A stretch of 39,383 bases of DNA from a virus (IMGVR_UViG_3300046003_003425:1-39383), one strand, 5' to 3'. Counted from the first letter of the stretch, positions 1 to 8,620 are shown. Translations and numbers: made by a program. Notes: generated by a model from the sequence alone, not told the origin.

Positions 1-434
1 GCCATTTGTTCATACAAGTTCATCCATTTAGCCATACCCCACACATGCACAAAGTCATCGGGGTCAATGGCCTGTGCCAAACAACGAACGTAAATTTTAG
101 GACATTGTTCCTTGGGAATCTGGTTCATGATATAACCAAGACTTTCAAAGCCCGGTTGGAACATGTCTTCAAAGTAGATCACATCATCTCCTGTCACATC
201 GCCGTTCTTCATAAGCTGAACCAAGTTCATCATCTGGCTCATGGCAAAGAAACTGCGTCCATGTGCGTCTAGCACTTGGCCTACCGAGATAGCTTGTGTG
301 TTGTCAATCGTAGTGCCAGGCACATAAACAACATCTAGTCCTCGACGTTCGAACACACGTCGATTCCACTCAGTTAGTTGTAGTGTGTAACGGGCTTCAT
401 AACTTTCCAAGCCCATGTAGAATAGTTTTCTCAT
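1..434 (-). CDS. Putative glycosyltransferase-like phage protein (partial, C-terminus outside window)
   Basis: The first 144 residues of a minus-strand gene that continues past the left edge. The start is an ATG at 434 that overlaps the TGA of the preceding gene (TGATG), the same junction used by neighbouring genes. The protein opens with a beta-strand-like segment (MRKLFYMGLES). It then shows alternating hydrophobic strands and polar helices, with an acidic FFAMSQ...DVIYFEDMF region at about residues 70-100. This is compatible with a Rossmann-like or GT-B N-terminal domain. I have a general impression of similar proteins annotated as glycosyltransferases in marine T4-like phages, but no catalytic motif is visible in this fragment. 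The position directly downstream of a putative DNA-base modification block would suit a DNA or protein glycosylation role; that is inference only. Confidence 0.5.
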   Translation of the reverse strand, partial: MRKLFYMGLESYEARYTLQLTEWNRRVFERRGLDVVYVPGTTIDNTQAISVGQVLDAHGRSFFAMSQMMNLVQLMKNGDVTGDDVIYFEDMFQPGFESLGYIMNQIPKEQCPKIYVRCLAQAIDPDDFVHVWGMAKWMNLYEQM

Positions 435-655
435 CAGAATCTTCCGGCAAAGCGACGAGTGTCTTCGTCCCACATGTTCTTGGCATTCTTACCAGATGTG
501 TATTTGTTGTATTGTTGCCATGCATAACTCTTGAAGTTATACAGGTCTGCCTCGTTGAACCTATACCCGTAGTCTACGACAAACTCTCGGAACTTGTCCA
601 AGTCTTCAAGAGTTTGTTCTGCGCGAGCATTAGGTTTAATTTGTGGCTTGCTCAT
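434..655 (-). CDS. Small conserved-looking phage protein, unknown function
   Basis: A 73-residue soluble protein, rich in charged and aromatic residues (RFNEADLYNFKSYAWQQYN in the middle), with no signal peptide, membrane segment or recognisable motif. It has a good ribosome binding site (AAGGAA, 9 bases before the ATG at 655). Its stop overlaps the start of the next gene, so it is a translated member of the replication-side operon. The basic N-terminus and predicted helices could bind nucleic acid or a partner protein, but nothing in the sequence decides this. Confidence 0.65.
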   Translation of the reverse strand: MSKPQIKPNARAEQTLEDLDKFREFVVDYGYRFNEADLYNFKSYAWQQYNKYTSGKNAKNMWDEDTRRFAGRF

Positions 656-667
656 GTTGTTGTTTCC

Positions 668-1111
668 TTAAATATTAACTGAGAGGGAGGGGCGGTGAGT
701 TTCGTATTTTATAAGGGCTCCGTTTTCACCATCTTCGGAAACCTCAATCCAGATTGCACGATCAGGATAACGTGATGCAATTTGCAAATACAAATCGTCT
801 GCCATCATTTCACAGGACTTGTAGTCCAATTTAAGAACATCGTCTCTATAGAGATTTTCAAGCCATCGTTTAAACTGGATGAACTCAATATCTCGGTCAT
901 TGTGTATAACATCAATCCAAACACGAAAATGGAAAATGTGACGATGAGGGGTACCCAGAAACGATACATCATACTGGTCACCAGTTGCCAGTGCTGGATC
1001 AGTTGCTGCCGCTGGGTAACAATGAATTCCTTCCTTGCGAAAAGTAATCCATATTTTTCTTTCTGCATGTTGCATAATCCTATCTACTAGTTGTCGTTGT
1101 TCTTGATTCAT
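668..1111 (-). CDS. QueD-like T-fold protein (6-pyruvoyl-tetrahydropterin synthase superfamily), probably divergent
   Basis: A 147-residue protein whose layout matches the tunnelling-fold family that includes QueD. It has a first His in a KEGIHCYP segment (His30) and a His-x-His pair (HRHIFHF, His56 and His58). These are followed by a DRDIEFIQFKRWL stretch corresponding to the family's 'hydrophobic-DF-xx-LK' segment. Next come LD (residues 95-96), a (S/C)E-xx-A helix (CEMMADDL) and a VSEDGENGA segment where QueD has its VxET motif. The three His would be the zinc ligands. The catalytic Cys that lies a few residues before the HxH in QueD is absent (FLGTPHRH), so the reaction may differ. The gene shares an ATGA overlap with the upstream gene and lies two genes from a TGT/DpdA-like enzyme, which supports a 7-deazaguanine or pterin link. 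The family call is by motif only. Confidence 0.5.
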   Translation of the reverse strand: MNQEQRQLVDRIMQHAERKIWITFRKEGIHCYPAAATDPALATGDQYDVSFLGTPHRHIFHFRVWIDVIHNDRDIEFIQFKRWLENLYRDDVLKLDYKSCEMMADDLYLQIASRYPDRAIWIEVSEDGENGALIKYETHRPSLSVNI

Positions 1112-1635
1112 AGTGTTGAGTCCTTGCTATAGTCATCCCACGAAGTAAATGTTCTACGGCTCATTAAGCTGTGTAGACTATGACACCAGACGCCGGGATT
1201 GGTAGCGTCAAAGTCTTTGTCATCTATTTTTAACATTGTATTATAATTCCACAACTTTGTATATGGTATGCTTACTCGAATCTGCGGAATAAATTTGCGA
1301 TGCTCACACAATGGGCCGTCATTAAATTCTTCTACGTGTGTGATTGGAATATCTAAACTGCACAAGTAGCCTTTGTCCAAAAACGGTTCAATCATGTGTT
1401 CCCACTGCTGCCATTCCAATCTGTCATCAGGATGAAAACTGTGATTGGCCCCAAAGAAGATATGCTCAATATGCTGTGTTGCATCTTGATAGGATGCAAA
1501 GTCATCAACCCATTCTTGAATCTCGTTAACTGTCTGTAAGCCCACTACAAATAGTGTTTTCTTACCAAATGCGGGAGTACGTTCTACCTCAGTGCCTACA
1601 AAAAAGTCAACGTTTTCGTGTCCTTTTCGATTCAT
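1108..1635 (-). CDS. Conserved-looking phage protein of the base-modification block, unknown function
   Basis: A 175-residue soluble protein translated through an ATGA overlap from the TGT-like gene and overlapping the QueD-like gene downstream, so the three are almost certainly co-translated. Visible features are an N-terminal FVGTEVERTP segment, a TLFVVG strand, a HIFFGANHSF segment with two His and a C-terminal KIDDKDFDATNPGVWCH stretch. The pattern is that of a globular alpha/beta enzyme or partner subunit, with scattered His, Asp and Cys that could bind metal. It lacks the CxxxCxxC cluster of radical SAM proteins, so it is not QueE. I do not recognise a family. Its fixed position between the TGT-like and T-fold genes suggests that it acts with them. 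Confidence 0.6.
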   Translation of the reverse strand: MNRKGHENVDFFVGTEVERTPAFGKKTLFVVGLQTVNEIQEWVDDFASYQDATQHIEHIFFGANHSFHPDDRLEWQQWEHMIEPFLDKGYLCSLDIPITHVEEFNDGPLCEHRKFIPQIRVSIPYTKLWNYNTMLKIDDKDFDATNPGVWCHSLHSLMSRRTFTSWDDYSKDSTL

Positions 1636-3167
1636 ACACTATCCTCTAGTTCATCAAGTTTATCGGTATCCAGATCGTCTGGGTCTATTGCTACTACTTC
1701 TTCTACGTCAAACAAACTGTCAAACATTGGTCTTGCGCTAACAAGTCTCTTGCCAGTAAATCCACGTGTGCCAATGATTAAGTCTAGTATTTTAGCATAG
1801 TGTTCAATTTTATCCAAGCTCTTTTGGCGATCCTTCTGGGAAAAAATGTCTTCTACAATATTTCGGAAATCATGCTCTTTGCGCATTTTACCAGCTAACA
1901 TGCCAGGGCGCTGGCCCTGATCGTACAGCTCATTTGCTTCTTGTACAGCATTTAAATGTTGCCAAACATTGTGACCCATTAGTAGTGCGTATGAGAAACT
2001 ATCCCAAGATGTCTTGCCTTCTTTACCAATCTTATTTAGGTCACCAGGTTTGTATATACAAACTTCCTTGATTGTTAATCGTGAACTGATTGGGCTGTCA
2101 ACAAATGCTGGATGGATACCATCTTGTAACACAGCATCTTTAAAGGCACGTGTGTCGGTTGCATACTTTTTATCATCCGCAGTTGGTTGCATGCGGTATG
2201 TCCACTTGTCACCATCAGGATAGATACTTTCGTAATACAACTGTCCGTTAGCAATTGCCAGGAAAGGGCTGGCACAATCGAAGCTAATTGTAAAATTAGG
2301 GTTATGATACTTGCGAACAGCACGTTGAACGTCAGTTAACAAACACGCCCACTCAAGTTTACTTGTGCCCAAAAAGTGCATCCAGTCATGAATGCCTTGT
2401 TCTAGTAAACCATCATGAATTAGTGTGACCACTCTACGCAACACCAAGTGAACGTCACACATGTTTTGTCCACCCATGCCCCAACCATTAAAGTGATTGT
2501 CGTACTGAGTTGGGTCGCAGTACTTTTTCATTTGCTCATACCAGGAATCTGCTTCAACGTGATTGGCACCTTGCAAAACGTTTAGCAACTTGGCGCCACC
2601 ATTGTGGATGCCCTTGCGATGCTTGATAAAATATTCGTTATTGTAAATGGTTGCATCAACTGCATCTTGGTAATTGCGGATACCAGTCTTTTCACTACTA
2701 CCTGGCCACTTGCTGGTCCATGTAGGAATATCAAGTGTTAGGCCGTATGTGGCAATGCCGTCTTGCCACTTTAGTACTGCTTCACGTTTCTTTTGTGCTC
2801 GAGGACAACCCGAGTTGGCTTTCCAATCGCCGTCCCAGACACCTTTAGCAATCTGGAATCCACCAGAGTCACACAACAGGGTAGAACCAGGATCACGATT
2901 ACGAACCATATCCTCTTTGGGATTGTGCTTGGTCAAGTCCAAGTCTGCATGACCAGCACTATACAATGCCCACTTGTATGGAAACAGCCCGTTCTGTGGA
3001 TTTAGAAAGTTCATCATTTCCATGTCCTGCAAATTCTTGGGCATTCGTGCGGGGTCTACATAAGGATCAAAACGTTGTTTGCCTATGTATGTGCTGTAGA
3101 AGCTAGAAATAGCAGGCAGAAAGACTGCGTAGTCCTTCTGTCTTGCAGTCAAGTCATGTTGATCCAT
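1632..3167 (-). CDS. tRNA-guanine transglycosylase-like protein, DpdA-type DNA/tRNA base-exchange enzyme
   Basis: About 511 residues. It carries the TGT signature DSGGFQ at residues 100-105 (Asp100 is the substrate-binding Asp of TGT) and an NVLQG segment at ~196-200, equivalent to the family's VQGG loop. A FDCASP segment near residue 297 follows; its Asp aligns with the TGT nucleophile (FDC motif). The Cys-x-Cys-x2-Cys zinc site found at the C-terminus of bacterial tRNA TGT is not visible and the protein is longer, as in DpdA enzymes that insert 7-deazaguanines into DNA. I chose the ATG at 3167, which overlaps the TGA of the clamp gene (TGATG); a GTG one codon upstream is the alternative. 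Likely role (inference): exchange of guanine for a deazaguanine base in phage DNA to evade restriction. A tRNA-directed role cannot be excluded. Confidence 0.7.
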   Translation of the reverse strand: MDQHDLTARQKDYAVFLPAISSFYSTYIGKQRFDPYVDPARMPKNLQDMEMMNFLNPQNGLFPYKWALYSAGHADLDLTKHNPKEDMVRNRDPGSTLLCDSGGFQIAKGVWDGDWKANSGCPRAQKKREAVLKWQDGIATYGLTLDIPTWTSKWPGSSEKTGIRNYQDAVDATIYNNEYFIKHRKGIHNGGAKLLNVLQGANHVEADSWYEQMKKYCDPTQYDNHFNGWGMGGQNMCDVHLVLRRVVTLIHDGLLEQGIHDWMHFLGTSKLEWACLLTDVQRAVRKYHNPNFTISFDCASPFLAIANGQLYYESIYPDGDKWTYRMQPTADDKKYATDTRAFKDAVLQDGIHPAFVDSPISSRLTIKEVCIYKPGDLNKIGKEGKTSWDSFSYALLMGHNVWQHLNAVQEANELYDQGQRPGMLAGKMRKEHDFRNIVEDIFSQKDRQKSLDKIEHYAKILDLIIGTRGFTGKRLVSARPMFDSLFDVEEVVAIDPDDLDTDKLDELEDSV

Positions 3168-3889
3168 CACTTGCTTTGTGCTGGTAAGATATAGTTGTAA
3201 ACAGCCATGCCCGAGTCAACAGTGATTTGTGCAGCACCGTCATCACTAATGCGAATAGTCTTGTCACCAGTCAAGTCCATGATACTGGCAAATTGCTTTG
3301 CGGGCCAAGACCATGCACGTTTCAATTGACCATTAACACCTGCTTGGAAAACAAAGTTACCTGCGTGTGTTGAGTGGTCACCAAAGTAAAACTTCAAGTC
3401 ACCATTCTCAGTCTTGGCCTGGAAGTTTGGTTCTTCGGCGTTGGCACTCATTTGCCATTTTAATCTTTGAATGCTAGCGTTGCTAGGTTCAAATTCAATG
3501 TGCCAGTTTACTCCTTTGAACTTGGGAGTTTTTAACTTGTCAGTAACAATCTGGCTAGCCATAAAACGATAGTTGTTCTTGAAGTCACCATCTTTGTTTT
3601 CAAAAGCAATGCCGTCGGGTTCTCCGCTACTGCCTTTTGTGATTGCAAGTTTTGCATCTTCACGATATGCCTGCAAGTTCAACAAAGTTTTTAGCTTTGA
3701 TAAATTAGGCATGCCAAACGTGCCGACAAAGTCAGCCACTGGGTTTTTGTATTCAGCTTGAACAACAACACTCAAGTCTTCGGCTAAGCCGCTGATTTGT
3801 GTAGAGTCTGCGTCTCCAGTGATCTTGACCAAATCAATACAGCCAAGATCAAATGTGTGTTCTACCAAGTCTAATAAACAATCTCTCAT
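3167..3889 (-). CDS. 45: DNA polymerase sliding clamp, T4 gp45-like
   Basis: A 240-residue protein, close to the 228 residues of T4 gp45. It has the repeated beta-strand pattern of a processivity clamp (ADFVGTFGMPNLSKLKTLLN near residue 50, KFKGVNWHIEFEPSN in the middle, YNYILPAQ at the C-terminus). In T4 the trimeric clamp tethers gp43 polymerase to DNA and, when mobile, activates late transcription through gp33 and gp55. It lies one gene from the DNA polymerase. The ATG at 3889 is preceded by AAGGAG at ideal spacing. A sigma70-like promoter (TTGCAT-17-TATACT) lies just upstream, so the clamp can be made independently of the polymerase transcript. Sequence identity to T4 is low; the call rests on length, strand pattern and context. 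Confidence 0.75.
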   Translation of the reverse strand: MRDCLLDLVEHTFDLGCIDLVKITGDADSTQISGLAEDLSVVVQAEYKNPVADFVGTFGMPNLSKLKTLLNLQAYREDAKLAITKGSSGEPDGIAFENKDGDFKNNYRFMASQIVTDKLKTPKFKGVNWHIEFEPSNASIQRLKWQMSANAEEPNFQAKTENGDLKFYFGDHSTHAGNFVFQAGVNGQLKRAWSWPAKQFASIMDLTGDKTIRISDDGAAQITVDSGMAVYNYILPAQSK

Positions 3890-3909
3890 TAAAGTTCTCC
3901 TTATGTGTT

Positions 3910-3938
3910 AGTATATAGGTTTTAGCTGGGTAATGCAA
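3910..3938 (-). promoter_or_regulatory. Sigma70-type promoter for the clamp gene
   Basis: On the minus strand a TTGCAT box (3933-3938) and a TATACT box (3910-3915) are separated by exactly 17 bases. The clamp start codon is 21 bases downstream and its ribosome binding site lies in between. The -35 box overlaps the end of the methyltransferase-like gene. Confidence 0.5.
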
Positions 3939-4866
3939 CAATTTTGGCCAATGTTTGGCCGCCTCGTAGACTGGTAATGTTACCAGGTTTGCGGAATTCT
4001 ACCCAACTTAAATCACCTTGACCGTCGTGCATAAAAATACAGTCAAACCCAAGGCTTTCGGCATGTGCTAGGATATAACGTCGCGGAGTGTAGCACATGA
4101 AGTTACGCTCTGCTAGTCCTGCGCCTTGGGCACGGTCGCAGTTGTTAAATGTCATTAACACCACGCCACCTGGACGTAGTTTTTGGTACAGCTCATCAAG
4201 ATATTTAGAAACTAAATCTAGTGGCTTGTAATTAAAAAAGTTGTAGGCAAATACAAATCCAAACTGATCGTTAGGTAACTTGCTCATGATCGGACCAGTT
4301 CCTCGGTCATCGACGATATAAGGTCTTAATCTACGCTGGTATTCAAGATTAAAATTTGTAATACTAAAGTCCAGCAACTCTTGATGATGGTCAACCAAGT
4401 ATAATGGATCCAATGGTACTAAGTCTTCAATAAATGTATCCTTACCGGGCCTAAGGATCATACCGGGTAATCGCCAGTCTGAGTAATTACGCAAATGACT
4501 TCGTATTAGTATGTTACTTTCATCGTCAGCTACCAACCGTCTATTTAGAATGTAGTGGTTGTTTTCAAACGGTTGTTCATGATCAAACCATCTGCGACTT
4601 TCACGCAAATATTCAGGTTCTAGTTGATCACGTTCTGCCTCAAGCCGTTGTCTTAACAACAAAACATTGTTAGTAAACTCTCGCATACTGTTTTCAATGT
4701 TGGTGTATACTTCCCCTAACTTGGCCGAAAAAGTATCAATTTGTATTGGGTGATTTCTTACTACATGATACACACCTTCAAATCGACGCATGGTATCGCG
4801 ACACTCAATGTCAGGGTCGTGCCGATCTAGCAAATTTAAGTATGCAACAATTTCGCTTAGTTTCAT
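3922..4866 (-). CDS. SAM-dependent methyltransferase-like protein
   Basis: A 314-residue protein with a helical N-terminal half (long charged coiled-coil-like region at residues ~50-90) and a class I methyltransferase-like C-terminal half. In that half, PLYLVDHHQELLD (~150-162) looks like the strand and acidic residue that bind the SAM ribose. FGFVFAYNFFNY (~205-216) resembles the post-II region and LRPGGVVLMTFNNCD (~232-246) the strand 5 region. The glycine-rich motif I is degenerate, so catalytic activity is uncertain. The start overlaps the polymerase stop (ATGA), so the gene is co-translated with polymerase. The substrate (DNA, protein or glycan) is not evident. Confidence 0.6.
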   Translation of the reverse strand: MKLSEIVAYLNLLDRHDPDIECRDTMRRFEGVYHVVRNHPIQIDTFSAKLGEVYTNIENSMREFTNNVLLLRQRLEAERDQLEPEYLRESRRWFDHEQPFENNHYILNRRLVADDESNILIRSHLRNYSDWRLPGMILRPGKDTFIEDLVPLDPLYLVDHHQELLDFSITNFNLEYQRRLRPYIVDDRGTGPIMSKLPNDQFGFVFAYNFFNYKPLDLVSKYLDELYQKLRPGGVVLMTFNNCDRAQGAGLAERNFMCYTPRRYILAHAESLGFDCIFMHDGQGDLSWVEFRKPGNITSLRGGQTLAKIVALPS

Positions 4867-7523
4867 TCGAAAGAGAATAAGTTTGTAAATGTATTTTCAG
4901 TGTTGGTAGCACCAGCTAGGTCCCAGTCCAACACACCTAACAAGTTGTCGACCTTTTGATCTACAACAGTGGCTTCCATTAAACTGTCATCAAATGGAAG
5001 TTCAGTAAACCATTTTGGCAACCGTTGTTCGTCTGTGGGGTAACCAATGCTCGTCCACCCTAACGCATTTGTCTTGAGCTTGCACACAATAGTTTTCATG
5101 CCGTCAACCACTGCCATTGAGTAATTGTCACCATTCATTCTACGCATGTTGTTCCAGTTCATTGCAGCTCTAACGTGTCCGGGCATGTTGGCTTTGCCTT
5201 GTTCTTTTTCTGCAGCGCCATACTTGGTTAAATTGTTAACACGCTTGGGACTACCTTTCTCCCATGCCGGACGTTCTTTGAACTCATATTTGAACTCTCG
5301 AATTCGTTCTACAATTTCTTCCTTGCCAGCACCAGCAAGTAGTTTATTTAGAATTTCTAACAAAAAGTCTTGAATAACTTTAGGTGTATCACTGCGCTTT
5401 AAATCAAGGCCTGTGGCTTTTGTTTTGCCAATCTTGCCATCCACGTCCAGTCGTTTGCCTTCAATATCAATAGCATTAACAGCATAACGTTTCTTTGTGA
5501 TAAACAATCCACGATCCGCAACAGTTTCGCGACCGCACTTGATTAGTGAACCCATGTCTCTGGGGCAGTGAAATGCTTGTTCCATAAAGCCCGGGAAACT
5601 TTCGTTGACTTGTTCAGCAAGGTTGTCATACAGCTGAATACACGTTTCTTTTGACCATGCCATGCGTCCATCTTTCTCTCTATTCTGTAGAGCGGGCCAG
5701 GCGCTAAAATAACATGAGTCCGTATCACCATATATGACTGCTTTTCCAACATGATCATACTCGCCTGTAATGAGTTCGTTAAGATAAGCATCCATGTGTT
5801 TCGCAATTGAACGACCAGTAAGTGTTGTCGATTGTCCAATACGCTTGTCAAAGAATCTACAGCCCGGGTTAAGAATAGCCCCGTACAAACTGTTGAGGTT
5901 AATCTTCTTAACCAACTGTCGCTTGTCCCAGAATGCAATTTCCTTAGCATCTTTTGCTTCCTTCTTTTTGGCTTGCAGTTCCTTGCGTTCGCTGTACCAA
6001 CGCTCTAGTAGTCCGGGGATGATACCTTTCTTCTCAAAGCTCATGATAGTACCATTAGCACTAAGAATCCAAGGTTGGTTGCTGTCAAAAATCATGCTCC
6101 AGATTTCAGACGCTGAGTAAACTGACTCCTCGCCACTTTCCCAGTCAATGGTAATTTCTGTGCCACGTTGCTGTTCCATTACCGCAGTATATTCTAAACT
6201 GGCAAACAAACCTTCCCAGGCGCCTGCAAAGCTAGCACCCTTGGCCATGTTATCTTTGATCAGCTTGTTGGTCATAATAGGGCGAAGCTGACCTACAACA
6301 GTTTCTGGACCCATGTTAAGCGCACGAATAGCTGACGGATATAGTGAGTTAATGTCAACTGATCCAATCCACTCATGTACACCTTTCTTTGGATACGCAA
6401 CATAAGCACCTGCCGCCTGGGTATCCTCACTATCAAGTCTTTGCTTGCGATTAGGAACAACCATGCCACGTTCGTGTGCTTCGTTGATGATGGCCTGTTC
6501 AGTCACTGCCACAGCACCCATTGTGGTTTGTAGCAACACAGTATTGGCATGTGCTAGTTCGCATGCTAGACTTAAGAACTGTAGCTTACGATCCAGTTTG
6601 TGCAACAACATTGTATCTTGCCTATTGTATTCAATAAACGTTTTAAAGTGTTGATTGTATAGTTGGTCAAGTGTGCCTTCAAACTGTGTCTTACGCTCAC
6701 CCAATTCATACTCGGCAATAGCGTCTAAACTATATGAGTGACGTTCTTCATATGTGTACTTGCGATACAGTTGCATATAGTCCATATGCACCCGCCCAAT
6801 CAAGTCATATGTTTGATGCTCGCTACCAAAGCGTTCAAACATACGCATCTTGGGCAATTGTCCCCATAAACAGAACTTGCGTGTGTCGTCTTTGCTTAAT
6901 ACTCTAGTGATGCGGTTTACAGTATAGGGAATATCATAGCCCTCTGAGTTCCAGCCACTTAGCACATCAGCATCGTCAATCAGGTCAAGGAATGTTTTAA
7001 ACATATCTGCTTCGTTATCAAACAAGATTGTGTTTTCAAAATCCTTAACAAGATCATGTGCTGTGTCCCAGCTCAGGTGCTTGGGCGGAACTGCTAGTGT
7101 AACCAGTTGGCCCAACCAGTCTAGATAAACAGAGATAGCAGTAACAGGATTGAACGGGTCCTCAACTGGACTAAAGCCACGCTCTTTATTAAAGTCTACT
7201 TCAATGTCAAAAAACGCTGTGTGCAGTTCTGGAGCATCAATGTTTTTGTAGTTTTCTTCCAAACAACGAAAAATAGGATTGATATCTGATTCGTAAAGTT
7301 GTTTGTTGCTCTGTATTCGCACTTCTTTACGAAACTCTTTGTTGTTGCGAGTAGAAAACCGTGATACTGGATTGCCGTAGATGTTACGAAACTTACCACG
7401 AGGGTCGTCGTAGTAGAAAACATAATTGGCCGGGTATTCTTGGTATTTGCGAATGCCGTCTCGGCGTTCTACAACATGGATGCGATCGTGTTCACGATCA
7501 TATAGTGCGTCAATATAACTCAT
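4863..7523 (-). CDS. 43: DNA polymerase family B with 3'-5' exonuclease, T4 gp43-like
   Basis: An 886-residue replicative polymerase, near the 898 of T4 gp43. The proofreading domain is complete: Exo I has Asp106 and Glu108 (FDIE), Exo II is WNSEGYD at 191-197, and Exo III is YNRQD at 299-303. The polymerase motifs are motif A DINSLYPS at 390-397, motif B with NSLYG at 544-548 and motif C YGDTDS at 598-603. All catalytic acidic residues are present, so the enzyme should be active in both functions. The C-terminus ends in a hydrophobic TNLFSFE, consistent with a clamp-binding peptide. The start is the ATG at 7523 with a GGAG site. The methyltransferase-like gene overlaps its stop and the clamp follows, forming a replication operon. 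Confidence 0.97.
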   Translation of the reverse strand: MSYIDALYDREHDRIHVVERRDGIRKYQEYPANYVFYYDDPRGKFRNIYGNPVSRFSTRNNKEFRKEVRIQSNKQLYESDINPIFRCLEENYKNIDAPELHTAFFDIEVDFNKERGFSPVEDPFNPVTAISVYLDWLGQLVTLAVPPKHLSWDTAHDLVKDFENTILFDNEADMFKTFLDLIDDADVLSGWNSEGYDIPYTVNRITRVLSKDDTRKFCLWGQLPKMRMFERFGSEHQTYDLIGRVHMDYMQLYRKYTYEERHSYSLDAIAEYELGERKTQFEGTLDQLYNQHFKTFIEYNRQDTMLLHKLDRKLQFLSLACELAHANTVLLQTTMGAVAVTEQAIINEAHERGMVVPNRKQRLDSEDTQAAGAYVAYPKKGVHEWIGSVDINSLYPSAIRALNMGPETVVGQLRPIMTNKLIKDNMAKGASFAGAWEGLFASLEYTAVMEQQRGTEITIDWESGEESVYSASEIWSMIFDSNQPWILSANGTIMSFEKKGIIPGLLERWYSERKELQAKKKEAKDAKEIAFWDKRQLVKKINLNSLYGAILNPGCRFFDKRIGQSTTLTGRSIAKHMDAYLNELITGEYDHVGKAVIYGDTDSCYFSAWPALQNREKDGRMAWSKETCIQLYDNLAEQVNESFPGFMEQAFHCPRDMGSLIKCGRETVADRGLFITKKRYAVNAIDIEGKRLDVDGKIGKTKATGLDLKRSDTPKVIQDFLLEILNKLLAGAGKEEIVERIREFKYEFKERPAWEKGSPKRVNNLTKYGAAEKEQGKANMPGHVRAAMNWNNMRRMNGDNYSMAVVDGMKTIVCKLKTNALGWTSIGYPTDEQRLPKWFTELPFDDSLMEATVVDQKVDNLLGVLDWDLAGATNTENTFTNLFSFE

Positions 7524-7582
7524 AGTCTCCGTTTGTGGCCGGTAAGCCGTGATTCATGCTCGTATCGTGAGCGACTCGTACA

Positions 7583-7590
7583 TATTTATA
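7583..7590 (-). promoter_or_regulatory. TATAAATA late-type promoter box upstream of DNA polymerase
   Basis: A perfect T4 late promoter box on the minus strand. It includes the TAA stop of the radical SAM gene and lies about 60 bases before the polymerase start. The 62-base gap it opens into also holds a GCTC...GAGC inverted repeat and the polymerase ribosome binding site. A late promoter before polymerase is unexpected, so the match could be chance. Confidence 0.4.
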
Positions 7591-8620
7591 GTCCCGCAAA
7601 CCATGTGCCTGATAATTGTTTGACTTTGAAAATTTCTTGTTGTGCTGTTTCAAACTCAGGGTGCTCAGGATTAAACACATCATGAAATTGAAATTCTTTG
7701 TGTGACCAAGTTCTCCAGTTTGTTATTCTTGAATATTCTACTATATCCACATCAAATTGTTGGCACACTTGATAGAATGATTCAATTTCGCGATAATTTT
7801 GTTGTTGTACAATCATTCTAGTATGCAAGGTAATACCTTGATGATGTTTTTTATTCTGTAAAAATTTCATTGCTTGTAGCAGTTGTTGCCACTTCCCGCC
7901 ACGTCGTATTTTTTCGTATGTGCTGGCTTGCGAGGCGTCAATGCTTACAGTTATTTTTTTTACAGATGCTTGCATATCTCCTAGACGATGCCAGTTCTGT
8001 TCACACATCAATCCATTTGTTCCGATGTCTAATTCTAGATTGGGAAACTTAGAACGATCAATAGAATTTATAAAAGTCATTAACATAGGACTAGCAAAAA
8101 CTTCTCCTGTGCCACTGACTTCTAATTTTATTTTTTGATCAGTTGCCTCAGAAAACAAATTGTTACACACAATTTCTCCCACAAGGAGTTGTTGTTGCTG
8201 TTGCTCTGCTGGGGTTTTTTTAATGTGTGTGCGGCAACTAGGACAACTTAAATTACAAGTTTCGTCTCCTTGGAAACTGATATGGTGCGGCATTTCAAAT
8301 GTTGATGCGTCATTAAACAGTGCTTTTATGTTTGGAGGTACTGTGTCAATTGTGTTTAAACTGTTGTTGGTAATTACCCCACACAACTTTTCATTGCAAT
8401 AAACATATGATCCATCAATAATACTTTGTCTAATTTTTTGAGCTAAATCAGACGTCAACATTTCTTTTAATGTAGTTTTTTTTAAATTTCCAATTGTAGT
8501 CTGCATCCAGGCGCCGCACCCACACATTCTTACGTCACCGTTGAGTGTGACCTCAATCATGACAAATGGTGACAAGCAGTATTGTCCCTGAAATTGTTTA
8601 ATTGGAAAAATATTAATCAT
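7586..8620 (-). CDS. Radical SAM protein with N-terminal SPASM-like cysteine domain
   Basis: A 344-residue protein with a canonical radical SAM cluster CNLSCPSC (CX3CX2C; Cys ~122, 126, 129) that would bind the [4Fe-4S]-SAM cluster. Upstream of it is a Cys-rich segment: Cys at about 15, 33 and 35, an IGNLKKTTLKEML stretch, then Cys at ~75 and 80. This looks like a SPASM-type auxiliary cluster domain, normally C-terminal but here placed first. A SGTGEVF segment follows at the position of the SAM-binding GGE motif. The ATG at 8620 is preferred over the TTG one codon upstream. The DsbA-like gene ends three bases before it, so the two are co-transcribed. The substrate is unknown; SPASM radical SAM enzymes usually modify peptides or sugars. 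Confidence 0.8.
   Translation of the reverse strand: MINIFPIKQFQGQYCLSPFVMIEVTLNGDVRMCGCGAWMQTTIGNLKKTTLKEMLTSDLAQKIRQSIIDGSYVYCNEKLCGVITNNSLNTIDTVPPNIKALFNDASTFEMPHHISFQGDETCNLSCPSCRTHIKKTPAEQQQQQLLVGEIVCNNLFSEATDQKIKLEVSGTGEVFASPMLMTFINSIDRSKFPNLELDIGTNGLMCEQNWHRLGDMQASVKKITVSIDASQASTYEKIRRGGKWQQLLQAMKFLQNKKHHQGITLHTRMIVQQQNYREIESFYQVCQQFDVDIVEYSRITNWRTWSHKEFQFHDVFNPEHPEFETAQQEIFKVKQLSGTWFAGL

Noticed and set aside
1108-1635. QueE assignment for the 175-residue protein
   Set aside because: No CxxxCxxC cluster or other radical SAM feature, so only its position suggests a link to deazaguanine synthesis.
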